A stretch of 64,000 nt of DNA from Singulisphaera sp. (GTDB lineage Bacteria > Planctomycetota > Planctomycetia > Isosphaerales > Isosphaeraceae): the NCBI GenBank assembly GCA_027451445.1, contig DAIDJG010000420.1, forward strand, positions 1 through 64,000, written 5' to 3'. Position numbers and translations under genes: made by a program. The first letter of the stretch is position 1. Each line of letters starts with the position of its first letter. Below the pieces are notes generated by a model. The model did not search any database. It had not been told where the DNA came from and saw only the letters and a list, made by a program, of their open reading frames with translations. Positions 39,304 to 49,217 of this stretch are shown here, piece by piece.

Positions 39304-39729
39304 ATGCCGACTGACTTTGAGACCGCAATCAACACAGCGCTGCGGGCGAACGCGACGCTTACGGGGCTGGTCGGGACAAAGATCCGGCCGACGAACCCCG
39401 CGGAAAAGGATCTTCCGCCGTCGCTCACGTTCAGCGTTTCCAAGAAAGCGCGCGAACAGTCCCTCGACGGCCCGATCGGGGTTTGCCGTTGCCGTTTGTC
39501 CCTTGTGGCGCGGTCGCTCGATTACGACGTCTGCAAGGCCATCAAGGAAGCCCTCCGTAACATGCTCGACGGGTTCGTCGGGGACCTGAGTGGTGTTGCC
39601 ATCGTCGAGGCGAGCATGGCCGATGAGTCTGACGTTTACGAGCAACCGGCGGACGGCTCCGATCAGGGGACGTTCGAGGTTCCTTGTGAGTTCTTTGTTC
39701 GTTTCCGTGAACCTCTACCAGTGAGGTAA
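39304..39729 (+). CDS. Tail completion protein (DUF3168-like)
   Basis: DFETAINTALRANATLTGLVGTKIRPTNPAEKDLPPSLTFSV...; position before major tail protein. Confidence 0.75.
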   Translation: MPTDFETAINTALRANATLTGLVGTKIRPTNPAEKDLPPSLTFSVSKKAREQSLDGPIGVCRCRLSLVARSLDYDVCKAIKEALRNMLDGFVGDLSGVAIVEASMADESDVYEQPADGSDQGTFEVPCEFFVRFREPLPVR

Positions 39730-39732
39730 TCC

Positions 39733-40191
39733 ATGTCGGTCGCTCACCCTCAAGCCTGGCCCGGCAAGGGCACACTACTACAGCACGGCGTCGGGACCAG
39801 CCCGGTCGTCTGGACTACCGTCGCGCAACGCGTCGAAATCGACGGTCCGGATGGGGAGTTCGGCACCCGCGATACGTCGCACCTCGACAGCGTCGCCAAG
39901 ACGAAGGGCGGCACGATCCTTGACCCTGGGGATACGTCGATGACGATCCTCTACGATCCAGGGGAGACCACTCACACCTTGCTTCAGACGCTGTACCTCG
40001 CCGGGACTGTCGAGCAATGGCAGCTCGTGCACACCGACGTCATCACCAGCGGCGTGGCGGCCGGCTCGACGCTCGCATTCAGCGGGATCCTCAACAAGTT
40101 CAAGCCCACCGGTATGAAGATCGAGGACAACCTCCAGGCGGAGTGCAACATCGCCGGTAGCGGACTCCCTGTCTTCACCAAGGTTTCCTGA
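39733..40191 (+). CDS. Major tail (tube) protein
   Basis: AWPGKGTLLQHGVGTSPVVWTTVAQRVEIDGPDGEFGTRDTSHLDS...FSGILNKFKPTGMKIEDNLQAECNI. Confidence 0.85.
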   Translation: MSVAHPQAWPGKGTLLQHGVGTSPVVWTTVAQRVEIDGPDGEFGTRDTSHLDSVAKTKGGTILDPGDTSMTILYDPGETTHTLLQTLYLAGTVEQWQLVHTDVITSGVAAGSTLAFSGILNKFKPTGMKIEDNLQAECNIAGSGLPVFTKVS

Positions 40192-40245
40192 TCCCGCGGC
40201 CGTGTGGCAGCGGCTTTTCCTGGATGCTCTTTCGAGGTTGTACTG

Positions 40246-40599
40246 ATGGCTCTCCGAGACCAGCTTGAAAAGACGCCCCTCCCGATCGAGCGCGTGGACA
40301 CTCCGGAATGGGCGGATCCGACCGATCCCGACTCGGGCCATACGTTCGTACGCACCCTGAGCGTGAACGATCGCCTTAGCCTCGAGGAAGCAATGGGGCG
40401 GCACAAGGATAAACCGTTCGCGGGGCTGTTGCTGTCGTTCTGTCTGTGCAAGGAAGACGGCACGCCCGAGTTCACCGAGGGCGATATCGACCTCCTGAAT
40501 CGGCAGAGCTCGCGGCCGATGCTGCGCTGTTTCAAGGTGGCGGAACGGCTCAATAAGATCAGTAGCGACGACGTCAGTCAGCTTGAAAAAAACTCCTGA
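40246..40599 (+). CDS. Tail assembly chaperone (G-like)
   Basis: MALRDQLEKTPLPIERVDTPEWADPTDPDSGHTFVRTLSVNDRLSLEEAM; ends just past slippery A AAA AAC. Confidence 0.8.
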   Translation: MALRDQLEKTPLPIERVDTPEWADPTDPDSGHTFVRTLSVNDRLSLEEAMGRHKDKPFAGLLLSFCLCKEDGTPEFTEGDIDLLNRQSSRPMLRCFKVAERLNKISSDDVSQLEKNS

Positions 40600-40931
40600 G
40601 CCAGCCGGGGCGGATCGGGCTGTTTCGGCTGGCGCGCGATCTGGGAGTGCCCGTCCGGGAGCTCTCCCAGGCGATGGGGAGTAGCGAATTCTCTGAGTGG
40701 CTTGCCTACCATCGCATCGAACCTTCGACCTATCACGTTCAGCTCGCAATCCTCGAGGCCGTGGTCGATCTGGTCAACTGCTGGCAAAAGAAGCCGGTCT
40801 CGATCGACCGGTACCTTCCGCGGGGTACGTCCTCACCGGCGGTACCACACCAGAGGTTTGAAGATCAGGTTGCACTCATTCGAGCAAGGTTCGGCGGCCT
40901 GAAGGTCATCAATCAGGTGGCTCGTCCGTGA
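40590..40931 (+). CDS. Tail assembly chaperone -1 frameshift extension (T-like)
   Basis: After -1 slip: KKLLSQPGRIGLFRLARDLGVPVRELSQAMGSSEFSEWLAYHRIEPS, lambda T-like EWLAYxxxEP motif. Confidence 0.8.
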   Translation, partial: KLLSQPGRIGLFRLARDLGVPVRELSQAMGSSEFSEWLAYHRIEPSTYHVQLAILEAVVDLVNCWQKKPVSIDRYLPRGTSSPAVPHQRFEDQVALIRARFGGLKVINQVARP

Positions 40932-43270
40932 AAGACCTCCGAAGTCGATTTGATGTCCTCGCCACCGCCGCGGAAGGCGCGACGCGGGACTTCCAGGAGC
41001 TCGACGATGCGATCCGGTCGTTTGCCTCCGAGTTGAGCGCGGCGGCCGAAGACGCGCGGAACGCGTTCGCCGGGGGCGACAAGGGCGCCGGCGGTGCGTC
41101 CGGCTCGGTCAAGGTGGCATCGGACACGTCGGGGATCGGCTCGCTGACGCAGAGCATGCAGGCCCTGCCTGCCATGGCGGGCATGATCGGCGGGCAGGTT
41201 AGCTCGGCGATCGCCGGCGCGTTTCAGCCTCTCTACGGCATCGGGCAGACGCTAACCGCCATCATGAATCAGATGTCGGGCACGCTTACGACGTTTGCGC
41301 GGCGCGTCGATGCCGCGATGAAGTTCCAGGCGGTCTCGGGATTCCTTGACTCCCTCAAGTCGAAGATCACGTCATCCATCGGGCAAGCTTCCCAGGTTGC
41401 GGCGCAGGACATGAACGGCTTGCAGCGTGCGGTGATGCGGCTGGGCCCGGCCGCGTTGACGTCGATTTCGGCGTTCAACGCTTTCCGCAACGTCCGCTCC
41501 TACCTGTCGTCGGTGGGGGACGTCGCCGGCAAGTCGCTGAGTCGGTTGACGGGGATCAACTTCTCGGCGGCCGTGGGGTCGGCGAATAACTTTGCGTTCT
41601 CCATCACCAATATCAACAAGGCCGCGCGCGTCGCGAGCAGTGGCATGGCAGCGTTCGGTCGCAACGCCCTCGCCGCGCTTGGTTTCACGGCGGTCACCTA
41701 CAAGGCCGTCGGGTTCCTCGAATCGGGGATCAAAGGGGCCTCTGACCTCAATGAAACCGTCTCGAAGACTCAGGCCATCATGGGCAACGCGGCACCGGCC
41801 GCTACGGCGTTCGCCGATGGGCTGGTGAAGGAATTCGGCCTGGTCAAAAAGGACGTGCTCGAGGCGGAAGCGGCGTTCGCCGGGCTGGGCAAGGGTCTCG
41901 GTAAACTCGCCGGTGGCGATCTCTCCAACTTCTCGAACAAGTTCACGCAACTGGCTGCGGACCTGGTCAGCTACAACAACATGGATTTTGGGCAGGCCAC
42001 GAACGCGCTGCAGACGGCCCTGGCGGGTAATCAGAGCGATGAACTGAAGAAGCTGGGCGTCATTCTGCTGGACGACGCGGTCAAGGCCAGAGCGGTGGCC
42101 GAGGGCTTTGCGAAGTCGACGAAGGAAGTCTCCGAGTCCGCCAAGATTCAGGCGCGGGCGCTGATGATCAGCGAGCAGCTCGCGGATGCATCGGGGGACC
42201 TCGCGCGCACGGCCAGTTCGCCCGCGAACGTCTTCCGGAAGATGTCGGGGACACTCGAGGGCCTGGCGACTTCGGTCGGCCAGGTGATTCTCCCGGTGCT
42301 GTCGTACGCGGCAAAGCAGTTCACGGAGTTCGCCTCGCGAGTGAAGACGGCCTTCGAGTCGAACACGCCTCTGATCAACTCAATGCGGACGGCTCTCTAC
42401 ACGTTCGTCGGTTCGATCGAGACCGGCCTTAGTCGTGCTGGGGAAACGTTCCAGGCGATCGGCGATTCGATTAGCAGTGCGTTCAGCGACGAACAGAAGG
42501 CCGGGGCCGAAGCGTTCGGCACGTCCATCGTCGACACGGTCGGCAGCTGGGTGAACGGAGTCGGGTCGTTCATTCGGAACATCCCGGAGTATTTTCAGAT
42601 CGCCGTTCTGAAGGCGGGCGAGTTCCTGAACATCCTCCAGACGAACCTCGACACCATCGGCGCCTGGATCTCGAACAACTGGGTCAAGGTCATCGCGGAT
42701 GCGATCATGGCGGCGGGGACCGCGTTTGGTGTCGGGTCGGCGCGGCTGACTGACGCCCTGGGCCGGTTCATGGCTAACCCGTTCGACGGCTTTCACGTCG
42801 ACTTCTCCGACCTGTTGAAGGACTTCAAGGCGACGACGGAGCAGTTCCCGGGGATCATCAAGCCCGACCTCGCCAAGTCCGAGCAGGAAATCGACCGGCT
42901 CTGGGCAAAGATCCAAAAGAACGACGAGGCGTTCCGTAACCGCGTGGCGGGTCAGGTCGCGGAAGCCGGCGCCGTCGGTCCGGCCGGCGGCATGGGGGCG
43001 TTCAAGCAACCGGCCACGGAACCGGAAGCGAAGGCCGACAAGAGGGGCAAGATCGAGACGGCTGGCGCCTTCGAGCTCGGCAGCAAGGAAGCGTACTCGG
43101 CGATCGTCAAGGCGATGAACGGCACCGGAAAGGACAGGGCAACCGACACGATCGCCAAGAACTCGAACAGGCAGGTCGACGCCTTGCTCGATATCGCCAG
43201 GGGCGTCAACCGGATTGCGAACCTCGACAAGGGCGGTTCGTCCATCGTCTTTAACTCGGCGCCGGGCTGA
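40928..43270 (+). CDS. Tape measure protein
   Basis: 780-aa ORF; LNETVSKTQAIMGNAAPAATAFADGLVKEFGLVKKDVLEAEAAFAGLGKGLG...LTQLAADLVSYNNMDFGQATNALQTALAGN. Confidence 0.9.
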   Translation: MKDLRSRFDVLATAAEGATRDFQELDDAIRSFASELSAAAEDARNAFAGGDKGAGGASGSVKVASDTSGIGSLTQSMQALPAMAGMIGGQVSSAIAGAFQPLYGIGQTLTAIMNQMSGTLTTFARRVDAAMKFQAVSGFLDSLKSKITSSIGQASQVAAQDMNGLQRAVMRLGPAALTSISAFNAFRNVRSYLSSVGDVAGKSLSRLTGINFSAAVGSANNFAFSITNINKAARVASSGMAAFGRNALAALGFTAVTYKAVGFLESGIKGASDLNETVSKTQAIMGNAAPAATAFADGLVKEFGLVKKDVLEAEAAFAGLGKGLGKLAGGDLSNFSNKFTQLAADLVSYNNMDFGQATNALQTALAGNQSDELKKLGVILLDDAVKARAVAEGFAKSTKEVSESAKIQARALMISEQLADASGDLARTASSPANVFRKMSGTLEGLATSVGQVILPVLSYAAKQFTEFASRVKTAFESNTPLINSMRTALYTFVGSIETGLSRAGETFQAIGDSISSAFSDEQKAGAEAFGTSIVDTVGSWVNGVGSFIRNIPEYFQIAVLKAGEFLNILQTNLDTIGAWISNNWVKVIADAIMAAGTAFGVGSARLTDALGRFMANPFDGFHVDFSDLLKDFKATTEQFPGIIKPDLAKSEQEIDRLWAKIQKNDEAFRNRVAGQVAEAGAVGPAGGMGAFKQPATEPEAKADKRGKIETAGAFELGSKEAYSAIVKAMNGTGKDRATDTIAKNSNRQVDALLDIARGVNRIANLDKGGSSIVFNSAPG

Positions 43271-43272
43271 TC

Positions 43273-44226
43273 ATGGCAATCTACTCGGTCTTGGAGCAAC
43301 GGGGCCGGTCAGGGACGATCGGCGCGGACTGGAAGCGCGAATACACGCGGCGTTTCCTCGTCATCACCACGGACAAGATGGACGACGTGACCGTCGTGCG
43401 CACTGCGGTTGATCCGAGCGGTTACCCGTTCATTCCGACTCTGGGAAGTATCTACACGAACGCATCGCTGAGCCCGAGCACACTGCGCCGGGACTTTGGC
43501 TCGTACGTCGTGTCGATCGAATGCACTGAGACGGACCCTCAGGTCGTACAGACTAACGGGTATGATGCTCCCCCGAATACCGGGTCATACTGGGAGGTGA
43601 CCGTCAAATACGGTCCCTACGACCCGCAAGCGTTCGACAGTCAAAACCCCCTCGACTCGACCGAGAAACCCAAGGTGTCGTGGGGCTTGAGTCGGTTCAC
43701 CAAACCCTTCGATCAGGACACGGATGGCAACGCGGTTCTCAACTCGGCCGGGGACTACTTCGATCCTCCGATTGAGCTCGACGATAGCCGGCTCGTGCTG
43801 CGGATCACCCGCAACGAAGAATCGTATGATCCCGACCTCACGAACCAGTACAAGGATGCCACGAACTCCGACGAGTTTTGGGATTTCCCGCCCGATCAGG
43901 TCAAGTTGATGGATCGTTCGGCGGAGCTCCAGAGCTCCGGAGACTGCCCGATCAACGACGGAGAATACTGGGCCGTCTCCTATGACTTTGAGATCAGGCC
44001 GGAGGGGTGGACGAAGCAAATCCTCGACCAAGGGTGCAAGGTTCTCGACGATTCCGGAAAGCTCGTGAACGCGACGGACAACGACGGGCAGCCCGTCAAT
44101 TCCCCCATCCTCCTCGATGGCAATGGGAAGAAGCTTCCTGAGGGTGCCGATCCGGTCTTCCTCAAGAAAAAGGGCTACAAGCAACTGCCGTTTGCTGTCT
44201 TCGGCCTGACCAAGCGAGGTCCCTGA
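43273..44226 (+). CDS. Tail-associated hypothetical protein
   Basis: 317-aa ORF immediately after tape measure. Confidence 0.6.
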   Translation: MAIYSVLEQRGRSGTIGADWKREYTRRFLVITTDKMDDVTVVRTAVDPSGYPFIPTLGSIYTNASLSPSTLRRDFGSYVVSIECTETDPQVVQTNGYDAPPNTGSYWEVTVKYGPYDPQAFDSQNPLDSTEKPKVSWGLSRFTKPFDQDTDGNAVLNSAGDYFDPPIELDDSRLVLRITRNEESYDPDLTNQYKDATNSDEFWDFPPDQVKLMDRSAELQSSGDCPINDGEYWAVSYDFEIRPEGWTKQILDQGCKVLDDSGKLVNATDNDGQPVNSPILLDGNGKKLPEGADPVFLKKKGYKQLPFAVFGLTKRGP

Positions 44227-44227
44227 C

Positions 44228-44605
44228 GTGGCTCACAAGACGTCCAAGACACCGACGTCCTTCACGAACGGCGACGCGCAGCGCGTTATGCGAGCAACCA
44301 AGCGCCTCGAGCGGGGTCCGTTCAACTCGCCGCTTCCGAGGGCGAGAGGCCCAATCGTCAGTTTCGGCTTCCTGCCAGCGGCCGATAGTGGGGCGGGATG
44401 CGCGGCGGGGAGCCGAAGTTCTCCCACGTCCGGGCAAGCCTTTCTTCAGGTGCCGGGCACGCTGCCTGGGCAAGTAAACGGTACGGTCGAGATCACCTAT
44501 TACAATCGGTGGTCTCAACCGATCCCGCCGAATGCGACGATGGACGTTTACACGTGGTACGGTAAATACTATGTGGCTAACTTCGACTGTGGGGCCACGT
44601 CGTAA
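44228..44605 (+). CDS. Tail-associated hypothetical protein
   Basis: Late-operon gene overlapping the next start codon. Confidence 0.55.
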   Translation: MAHKTSKTPTSFTNGDAQRVMRATKRLERGPFNSPLPRARGPIVSFGFLPAADSGAGCAAGSRSSPTSGQAFLQVPGTLPGQVNGTVEITYYNRWSQPIPPNATMDVYTWYGKYYVANFDCGATS

Positions 44606-45675
44606 TGCCTGGACCCGGGCTGTGCTGCCCCACGGTCACCGTGCTCGGGTGTTTCGGTGTCCCGATCGCTGGCGCGACGGTCACGATCACGTTGGCCGGG
44701 GAGACCGAGCCGTTTTTCTCCGGAACGACCGATTCCGCGGGTAAACTTAAGATCCCGTATTGCCGTGGGTCGGGTGAGACGCTCGACATCTCGGCCGGCC
44801 CGCGTTATGTGGGAGTTTCCCTCAGGCGTGATGCGGGATCGGCGCTTTCCTTCCTCGTTCAACTCGAGGCCGACGATTGCTATGTGTGCTGCATCATTGA
44901 CAACATCAAGATGCCGATCGCACGCACGCTCAGCTACACGGATTCTCAGGTCTCGGCCGGCGTAACGTACGGGAGTTGGTCGCAGATCGGCCCCGGGGGC
45001 GAATCCATAGTTCACGGCTGGAAGCTGTGCTACACCGCGACGACCGCTCACTTGCTCGACTCCGTAACCTCCGTCACGAGCGGAGCGTGCTTCGACAATA
45101 CGACGGTCAAAACAAAGACCGGGACCGCTCCGGTGGTCATTGCTGGGACGTGCGGTTTCATCTCTCAATACGCGATCGTCTGTGGTGGGCCTGAAATCTG
45201 CCCTGGTACGGGTGGCCCGGGAAGTATCGGCTGGGGTCCGGGCGCTGCGATCGTCTCCCCGACGCTCGACGTCAGTCTGTGTAACCAGTTCACCGACCTC
45301 CCTCAGATGGGCGGGACGGGGCAGCTCTTCAACTTCGCGCCGCAAACCAACGACATCGCGAACGCGGGGGTCACGATCTTCGGCGGGACTGGGATTACCT
45401 TCATCGTCCCGCCTGACCCGCTGAGTGGTACGGCATGGAGCTATACGGGCACGTGGGGGAGCGACGTCAACGGCAACGCTCCGGCCGTAAGTGGATCGTT
45501 CACGGTCACTGAGGGGCCGTGCGGCGGCTCCGGGTCCGGCGGCGGTGGCGGTGGCGGCGGCGGTGCGCTGCCCGGCTCGATCACGCTTACGCCGGACTCG
45601 TCGGCGATCTGGGGCGCGGTCGCGGGCGTGGCGATCACATTGAACTACGATTCGACCGCCGGGGACTACGACTGA
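44605..45675 (+). CDS. Tail/fibre-like structural protein with poly-Gly linker
   Basis: Beta-rich N-terminus (VTVLGCFGVPIAGATVTITLAG...) and GGSGSGGGGGGGGG linker. Confidence 0.55.
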   Translation: MPGPGLCCPTVTVLGCFGVPIAGATVTITLAGETEPFFSGTTDSAGKLKIPYCRGSGETLDISAGPRYVGVSLRRDAGSALSFLVQLEADDCYVCCIIDNIKMPIARTLSYTDSQVSAGVTYGSWSQIGPGGESIVHGWKLCYTATTAHLLDSVTSVTSGACFDNTTVKTKTGTAPVVIAGTCGFISQYAIVCGGPEICPGTGGPGSIGWGPGAAIVSPTLDVSLCNQFTDLPQMGGTGQLFNFAPQTNDIANAGVTIFGGTGITFIVPPDPLSGTAWSYTGTWGSDVNGNAPAVSGSFTVTEGPCGGSGSGGGGGGGGGALPGSITLTPDSSAIWGAVAGVAITLNYDSTAGDYD

Positions 45676-47336
45676 TGGCTTGTGAAACCACGACGACCGA
45701 TGGGGGCATCTGCGATACGGTTGGGTCGACCAACGGCCTGGTGACGGTCACGTTGACGCCGAACGGGGACGGCACGTGCAACGTCACGGCCCAATGGACC
45801 GGCGGTGTTCCTGGGAGTGGCTGCGCGGACGGTTCTTGCTCGTATTATGGAACCGCGTCACTCGACCACGTCCCGATGGACAATAGCCCTCACGCGCTAG
45901 TCTTCACGTCGTTCACTTACACGGCCGGCGGGCGAGCAATCTACTCTCAGAATTGGGACGGCGTTACGGCTCCCGCGCTGCCATCCGATTGGGTCTGGTC
46001 CAGTCCCTCTCAGTGGGCGACTACCGCAAGCGCGCCCGTTGGGTCGATTTCGGGAGGCAACGCGGTCGGCTGGCTCCTTCCTGGCTCAGGCAACGTTGGC
46101 GGGTGGAATACGCGAGACGGCGCGGATGGTAACGTTTGCTGGTCCGCTAGCGTTTGCTCGACGGACACCTTCATCGGCTCCGCGGATCAGCCTGAAGTTT
46201 TCCTTCGGGTCCGGTGCAGTTCGGCGACTTCGCAAAGCACGGAATATCAGGCTCAATTTGTCTGGTTCAATGGTCCCTTTGGCGGCGGCTCTGCGTTATA
46301 TATTCATCGGTGGCTGAGCGGAACCGGGTCGACGCTTGCCACTCTCGTTGGTTTCCCTGTCTCCACTTCTGTCTGGTACAACGTTGCCTTTACGTGTGTC
46401 GGGTCGTCTCTGTCTGTCGTCGTGCAAAGACTCTCGGACGGCTTCTACCTCAATTCCTCTGGGGCGTGGCAATCAGGCGCTGCAACGGCTCTCTCGGCTA
46501 CCGATTCGAACATTACTGGCGAAGGCTATGTCGGCCTGATTGCGACCAGTGATTCAAGCCCGAGCGACGTCTTCATTGACGATTGCAAGCTTCTCGCGGT
46601 CGGGTCATTTACCCGCTCGGCATCCGTGCACACCGAGAGTTTTGGCGGGGTGACGCCTCCGGCTTTGCCGTCCGATTGGACCTGGGATTCCTCGGCAAAT
46701 TGGAAGACGACGGCAAGCCCGCCAAGCGGCTCGATATCCGCAAGTAACGCTCTTACCACTGCGGTCATCATCGGCGGGGCCTACGCCGGCTGGAATACGC
46801 TCGACGGGCACGGTGGGAACGTCACTGTCTCGGCCAGCTTCTCGTCGCAATCCATCACATCGGGGTCGGGCGCTTTCGTGCAGGGTTGGGTACTGGCGCG
46901 GTGGAGCTCGCCGGGCGCAACGTCCGGCTTCTCGGCGTACACCGCAAAACTCGTCTTCTACGACGGGGCAACGGCCGCGCCTGCGGTTCGCCTGACGAAA
47001 TTCATCAGCGGTTCGGAGACCGTCCTCGGCACGCTTGCGCTTTCGAGTGGCGCGATCGCGAATAACCATTGGTACAACATCGCGCTATCGTGTTACGGGT
47101 CGACGCTCTTTGTCGTCGTCAAGCGGCTCACGGATGGGAACTACCTGCAGCCTGATGGGACGTGGGGCTCAACGTTGGCTCAGGCGCTGTCCGCGACGGA
47201 TGGGTCGATAACCGGACAGGGATATGCGGGGATCGTCCTCGGCGACAACGGCGGCGGCGGTGCTGGGGACGTGTACGCTGATGACTTCTCGATCAGCACG
47301 CTTCCGACAATGACGATCCAGGTGCCCGCGCCGTGA
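45675..47336 (+). CDS. Putative tail fibre/receptor-binding protein with two tandem LamG-like domains
   Basis: Two homologous copies: PALPSDWVWSSPSQWATTASAPVGSIS...GYVGLI... and PALPSDWTWDSSANWKTTASPPSGSIS...GYAGIV.... Confidence 0.65.
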   Translation: MACETTTTDGGICDTVGSTNGLVTVTLTPNGDGTCNVTAQWTGGVPGSGCADGSCSYYGTASLDHVPMDNSPHALVFTSFTYTAGGRAIYSQNWDGVTAPALPSDWVWSSPSQWATTASAPVGSISGGNAVGWLLPGSGNVGGWNTRDGADGNVCWSASVCSTDTFIGSADQPEVFLRVRCSSATSQSTEYQAQFVWFNGPFGGGSALYIHRWLSGTGSTLATLVGFPVSTSVWYNVAFTCVGSSLSVVVQRLSDGFYLNSSGAWQSGAATALSATDSNITGEGYVGLIATSDSSPSDVFIDDCKLLAVGSFTRSASVHTESFGGVTPPALPSDWTWDSSANWKTTASPPSGSISASNALTTAVIIGGAYAGWNTLDGHGGNVTVSASFSSQSITSGSGAFVQGWVLARWSSPGATSGFSAYTAKLVFYDGATAAPAVRLTKFISGSETVLGTLALSSGAIANNHWYNIALSCYGSTLFVVVKRLTDGNYLQPDGTWGSTLAQALSATDGSITGQGYAGIVLGDNGGGGAGDVYADDFSISTLPTMTIQVPAP

Positions 47337-49093
47337 ACCACTGCGAGCGCTGTCCGCTCCGCAAACACGGTCGCCCCTGTCCAGCACATTGGGACGGGTG
47401 CGCGGCTACGTGTTCGGTGATCGATGTTGGGCACTTCCGGCATGAGATCGTCCGTGCCAGTGATCCCGCGGTATTCCGCGGCCGACTCGCCGAGGCCCTC
47501 CGGTCGGCATTGTCGGTTTCCATTGTGGTCATCAGCCACAATTACGGGCGGTATCTCGCCGAGGCGCTGGATAGCGTCCTGGCGCAGACGGTAGCGCCTC
47601 GGGAGGTCCTGGTCGTTGATGACTCCTCGGACGACGACACGGCCGAGGTCGCGGCTCGGTACGTAGAGCGCGGGGTGCGGTACCTCAGGGTCGAACATCG
47701 GCACGTCTACTTATCGCGCAAGAGCGGATTCGAGGCCACGTCGGGCGACGTGCTGTTGTTCCTCGATGCGGACAACAAATTGCCGCCAGACTACCTCGCG
47801 CGCGGCCTGCCTCTGTTTGCCGATCGACGCGTCGGCATCGTGTACGCGGACCTGCAGCAATTCGGGGACTCGACCGAGCTGCGGTCATTCCCGGAGTTTG
47901 ACGCGGCGTTGCTGGAGCGACAGAACTACATCGACGCGTGCGCCCTGGTGACTCGCCAGGCCCTCGTAATCAGTCGGGCGCTCGACGCGCCGGCCGGCGA
48001 GCAGTCTCACGCGGATTGGCGACTGTGGCGGCGGGTCGTCGACGCGGGGTTCGTCGCGAGAAAGCAGCCTGTTCCCTGTCTGTACCGGATTCATCCCGGA
48101 CAGATGATCCGGTCGGCGCCCGCGGACTACTTCGAGCGCGCCGGCCTGGCTGATGAGACGATCACGCTGTTCGTGCCGTTAAGCGGTCGCACGCGGGCCT
48201 GGAACGAGTACCTCCGTCCCTGGCTCGATGGGCAGACCTGGCCGAGGGCTCAGACGCGGTTGGTGCTCGCCGATGCCTCGTACGGCGACGAGTTCCATGC
48301 GATGGCGAGGCGCTGGGCGTTCGAGTCGGACTACCCCAACGTGAACCTCTATCGCGAGATCGTCGGGACGTCCGGCCTGGCCGATCTTCCGAGAGCCAAC
48401 CAGGTCGGGCACACCGAGGCCGTGAATAACGCTTGCCGGCGGATCTATGCCCGGATGGCGCGAGAGCTGGGGACGGCTTACGTCCTGGTGATCGAGGATG
48501 ACCATCAACCCCCGCTCGATGTCGCGGAACGTCTCCTGCGGTCGATGGACGAACGGACCGCGGCCGTCAGTGGGTTGTACCGGAATCGGGAGCGCGGAGA
48601 GTTCGTGGCGTTCGGGGGCGATCAGCCGATCGGGCCGGTCGACTCCGGTCCGGCGATCGAGATTACCGGGAGCGGGTTCGGGTGTCTGCTCTTGCGGCGG
48701 AGTGCGCTGATCGGTGAGACGTTTGCGCGTCGACCTGGTGAAGAGGTCTTTTACGATAACGCGTTCGCGTACCGAACGCGGGCCCGGGGATTCCGGTGGA
48801 AGCTGGATCGGAGCATCCAGGTTGAGCACTGGGGAGCGAGGCCTATCCGTCCGAGGCCGGTGGCGTCAGAGCTCGAGGTTCTCGAGATAGTGGCGAAGTG
48901 CTCGTTTGCGCGGGTCTGCAACTGCATTTACCGCGGGAACGTGGAGTGCCAACCGGGCGGGAAACGACCTGGCGAGAAGTTGCCGCCTGCCGTTTGCCGC
49001 GAATGTCTGGCGTCGTCCGTGAAGTTGGTCACAGTTCCCGATCGGGCTCCGGCTTCCCCTCCGGCTCCGGCTCCGCACCGAGGAGTTCCTTGA
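47333..49093 (+). CDS. Glycosyltransferase with two GT-A-like domains and Cys-rich ends
   Basis: SIVVISHNYGRYLAEALDSVLAQTVAPREVLVVDDSSDDDTAEV...LFLDADNKLPPDYL; second domain YVLVIEDDHQPPLDVAERLL. Confidence 0.85.
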   Translation: MNHCERCPLRKHGRPCPAHWDGCAATCSVIDVGHFRHEIVRASDPAVFRGRLAEALRSALSVSIVVISHNYGRYLAEALDSVLAQTVAPREVLVVDDSSDDDTAEVAARYVERGVRYLRVEHRHVYLSRKSGFEATSGDVLLFLDADNKLPPDYLARGLPLFADRRVGIVYADLQQFGDSTELRSFPEFDAALLERQNYIDACALVTRQALVISRALDAPAGEQSHADWRLWRRVVDAGFVARKQPVPCLYRIHPGQMIRSAPADYFERAGLADETITLFVPLSGRTRAWNEYLRPWLDGQTWPRAQTRLVLADASYGDEFHAMARRWAFESDYPNVNLYREIVGTSGLADLPRANQVGHTEAVNNACRRIYARMARELGTAYVLVIEDDHQPPLDVAERLLRSMDERTAAVSGLYRNRERGEFVAFGGDQPIGPVDSGPAIEITGSGFGCLLLRRSALIGETFARRPGEEVFYDNAFAYRTRARGFRWKLDRSIQVEHWGARPIRPRPVASELEVLEIVAKCSFARVCNCIYRGNVECQPGGKRPGEKLPPAVCRECLASSVKLVTVPDRAPASPPAPAPHRGVP

Positions 49094-49211
49094 CACATCT
49101 CGGAAGGCCGGCGGTCAACTCCCACACGATCAACGTCAGCGCGCCGACAAAGAAGACCGCTGCCATACCTTCCTCGTGGCGTAGACAGTATTCAATCAGC
49201 TCCGGAATCAC
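49029..49211 (-). CDS. Small single-TM protein
   Basis: MIPELIEYCLRHEEGMAAVFFVGALTLIVWELTAGLPRCVKELLG. Confidence 0.45.
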   Translation of the reverse strand: MIPELIEYCLRHEEGMAAVFFVGALTLIVWELTAGLPRCVKELLGAEPEPEGKPEPDREL

Positions 49212-49217
49212 GTTCTC

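Noticed and set aside
45535-45567. GGC/GGT poly-glycine tract as a phase-variation switch
   Set aside because: Triplet repeats keep frame, so slippage would change linker length only; no evidence for on/off switching.
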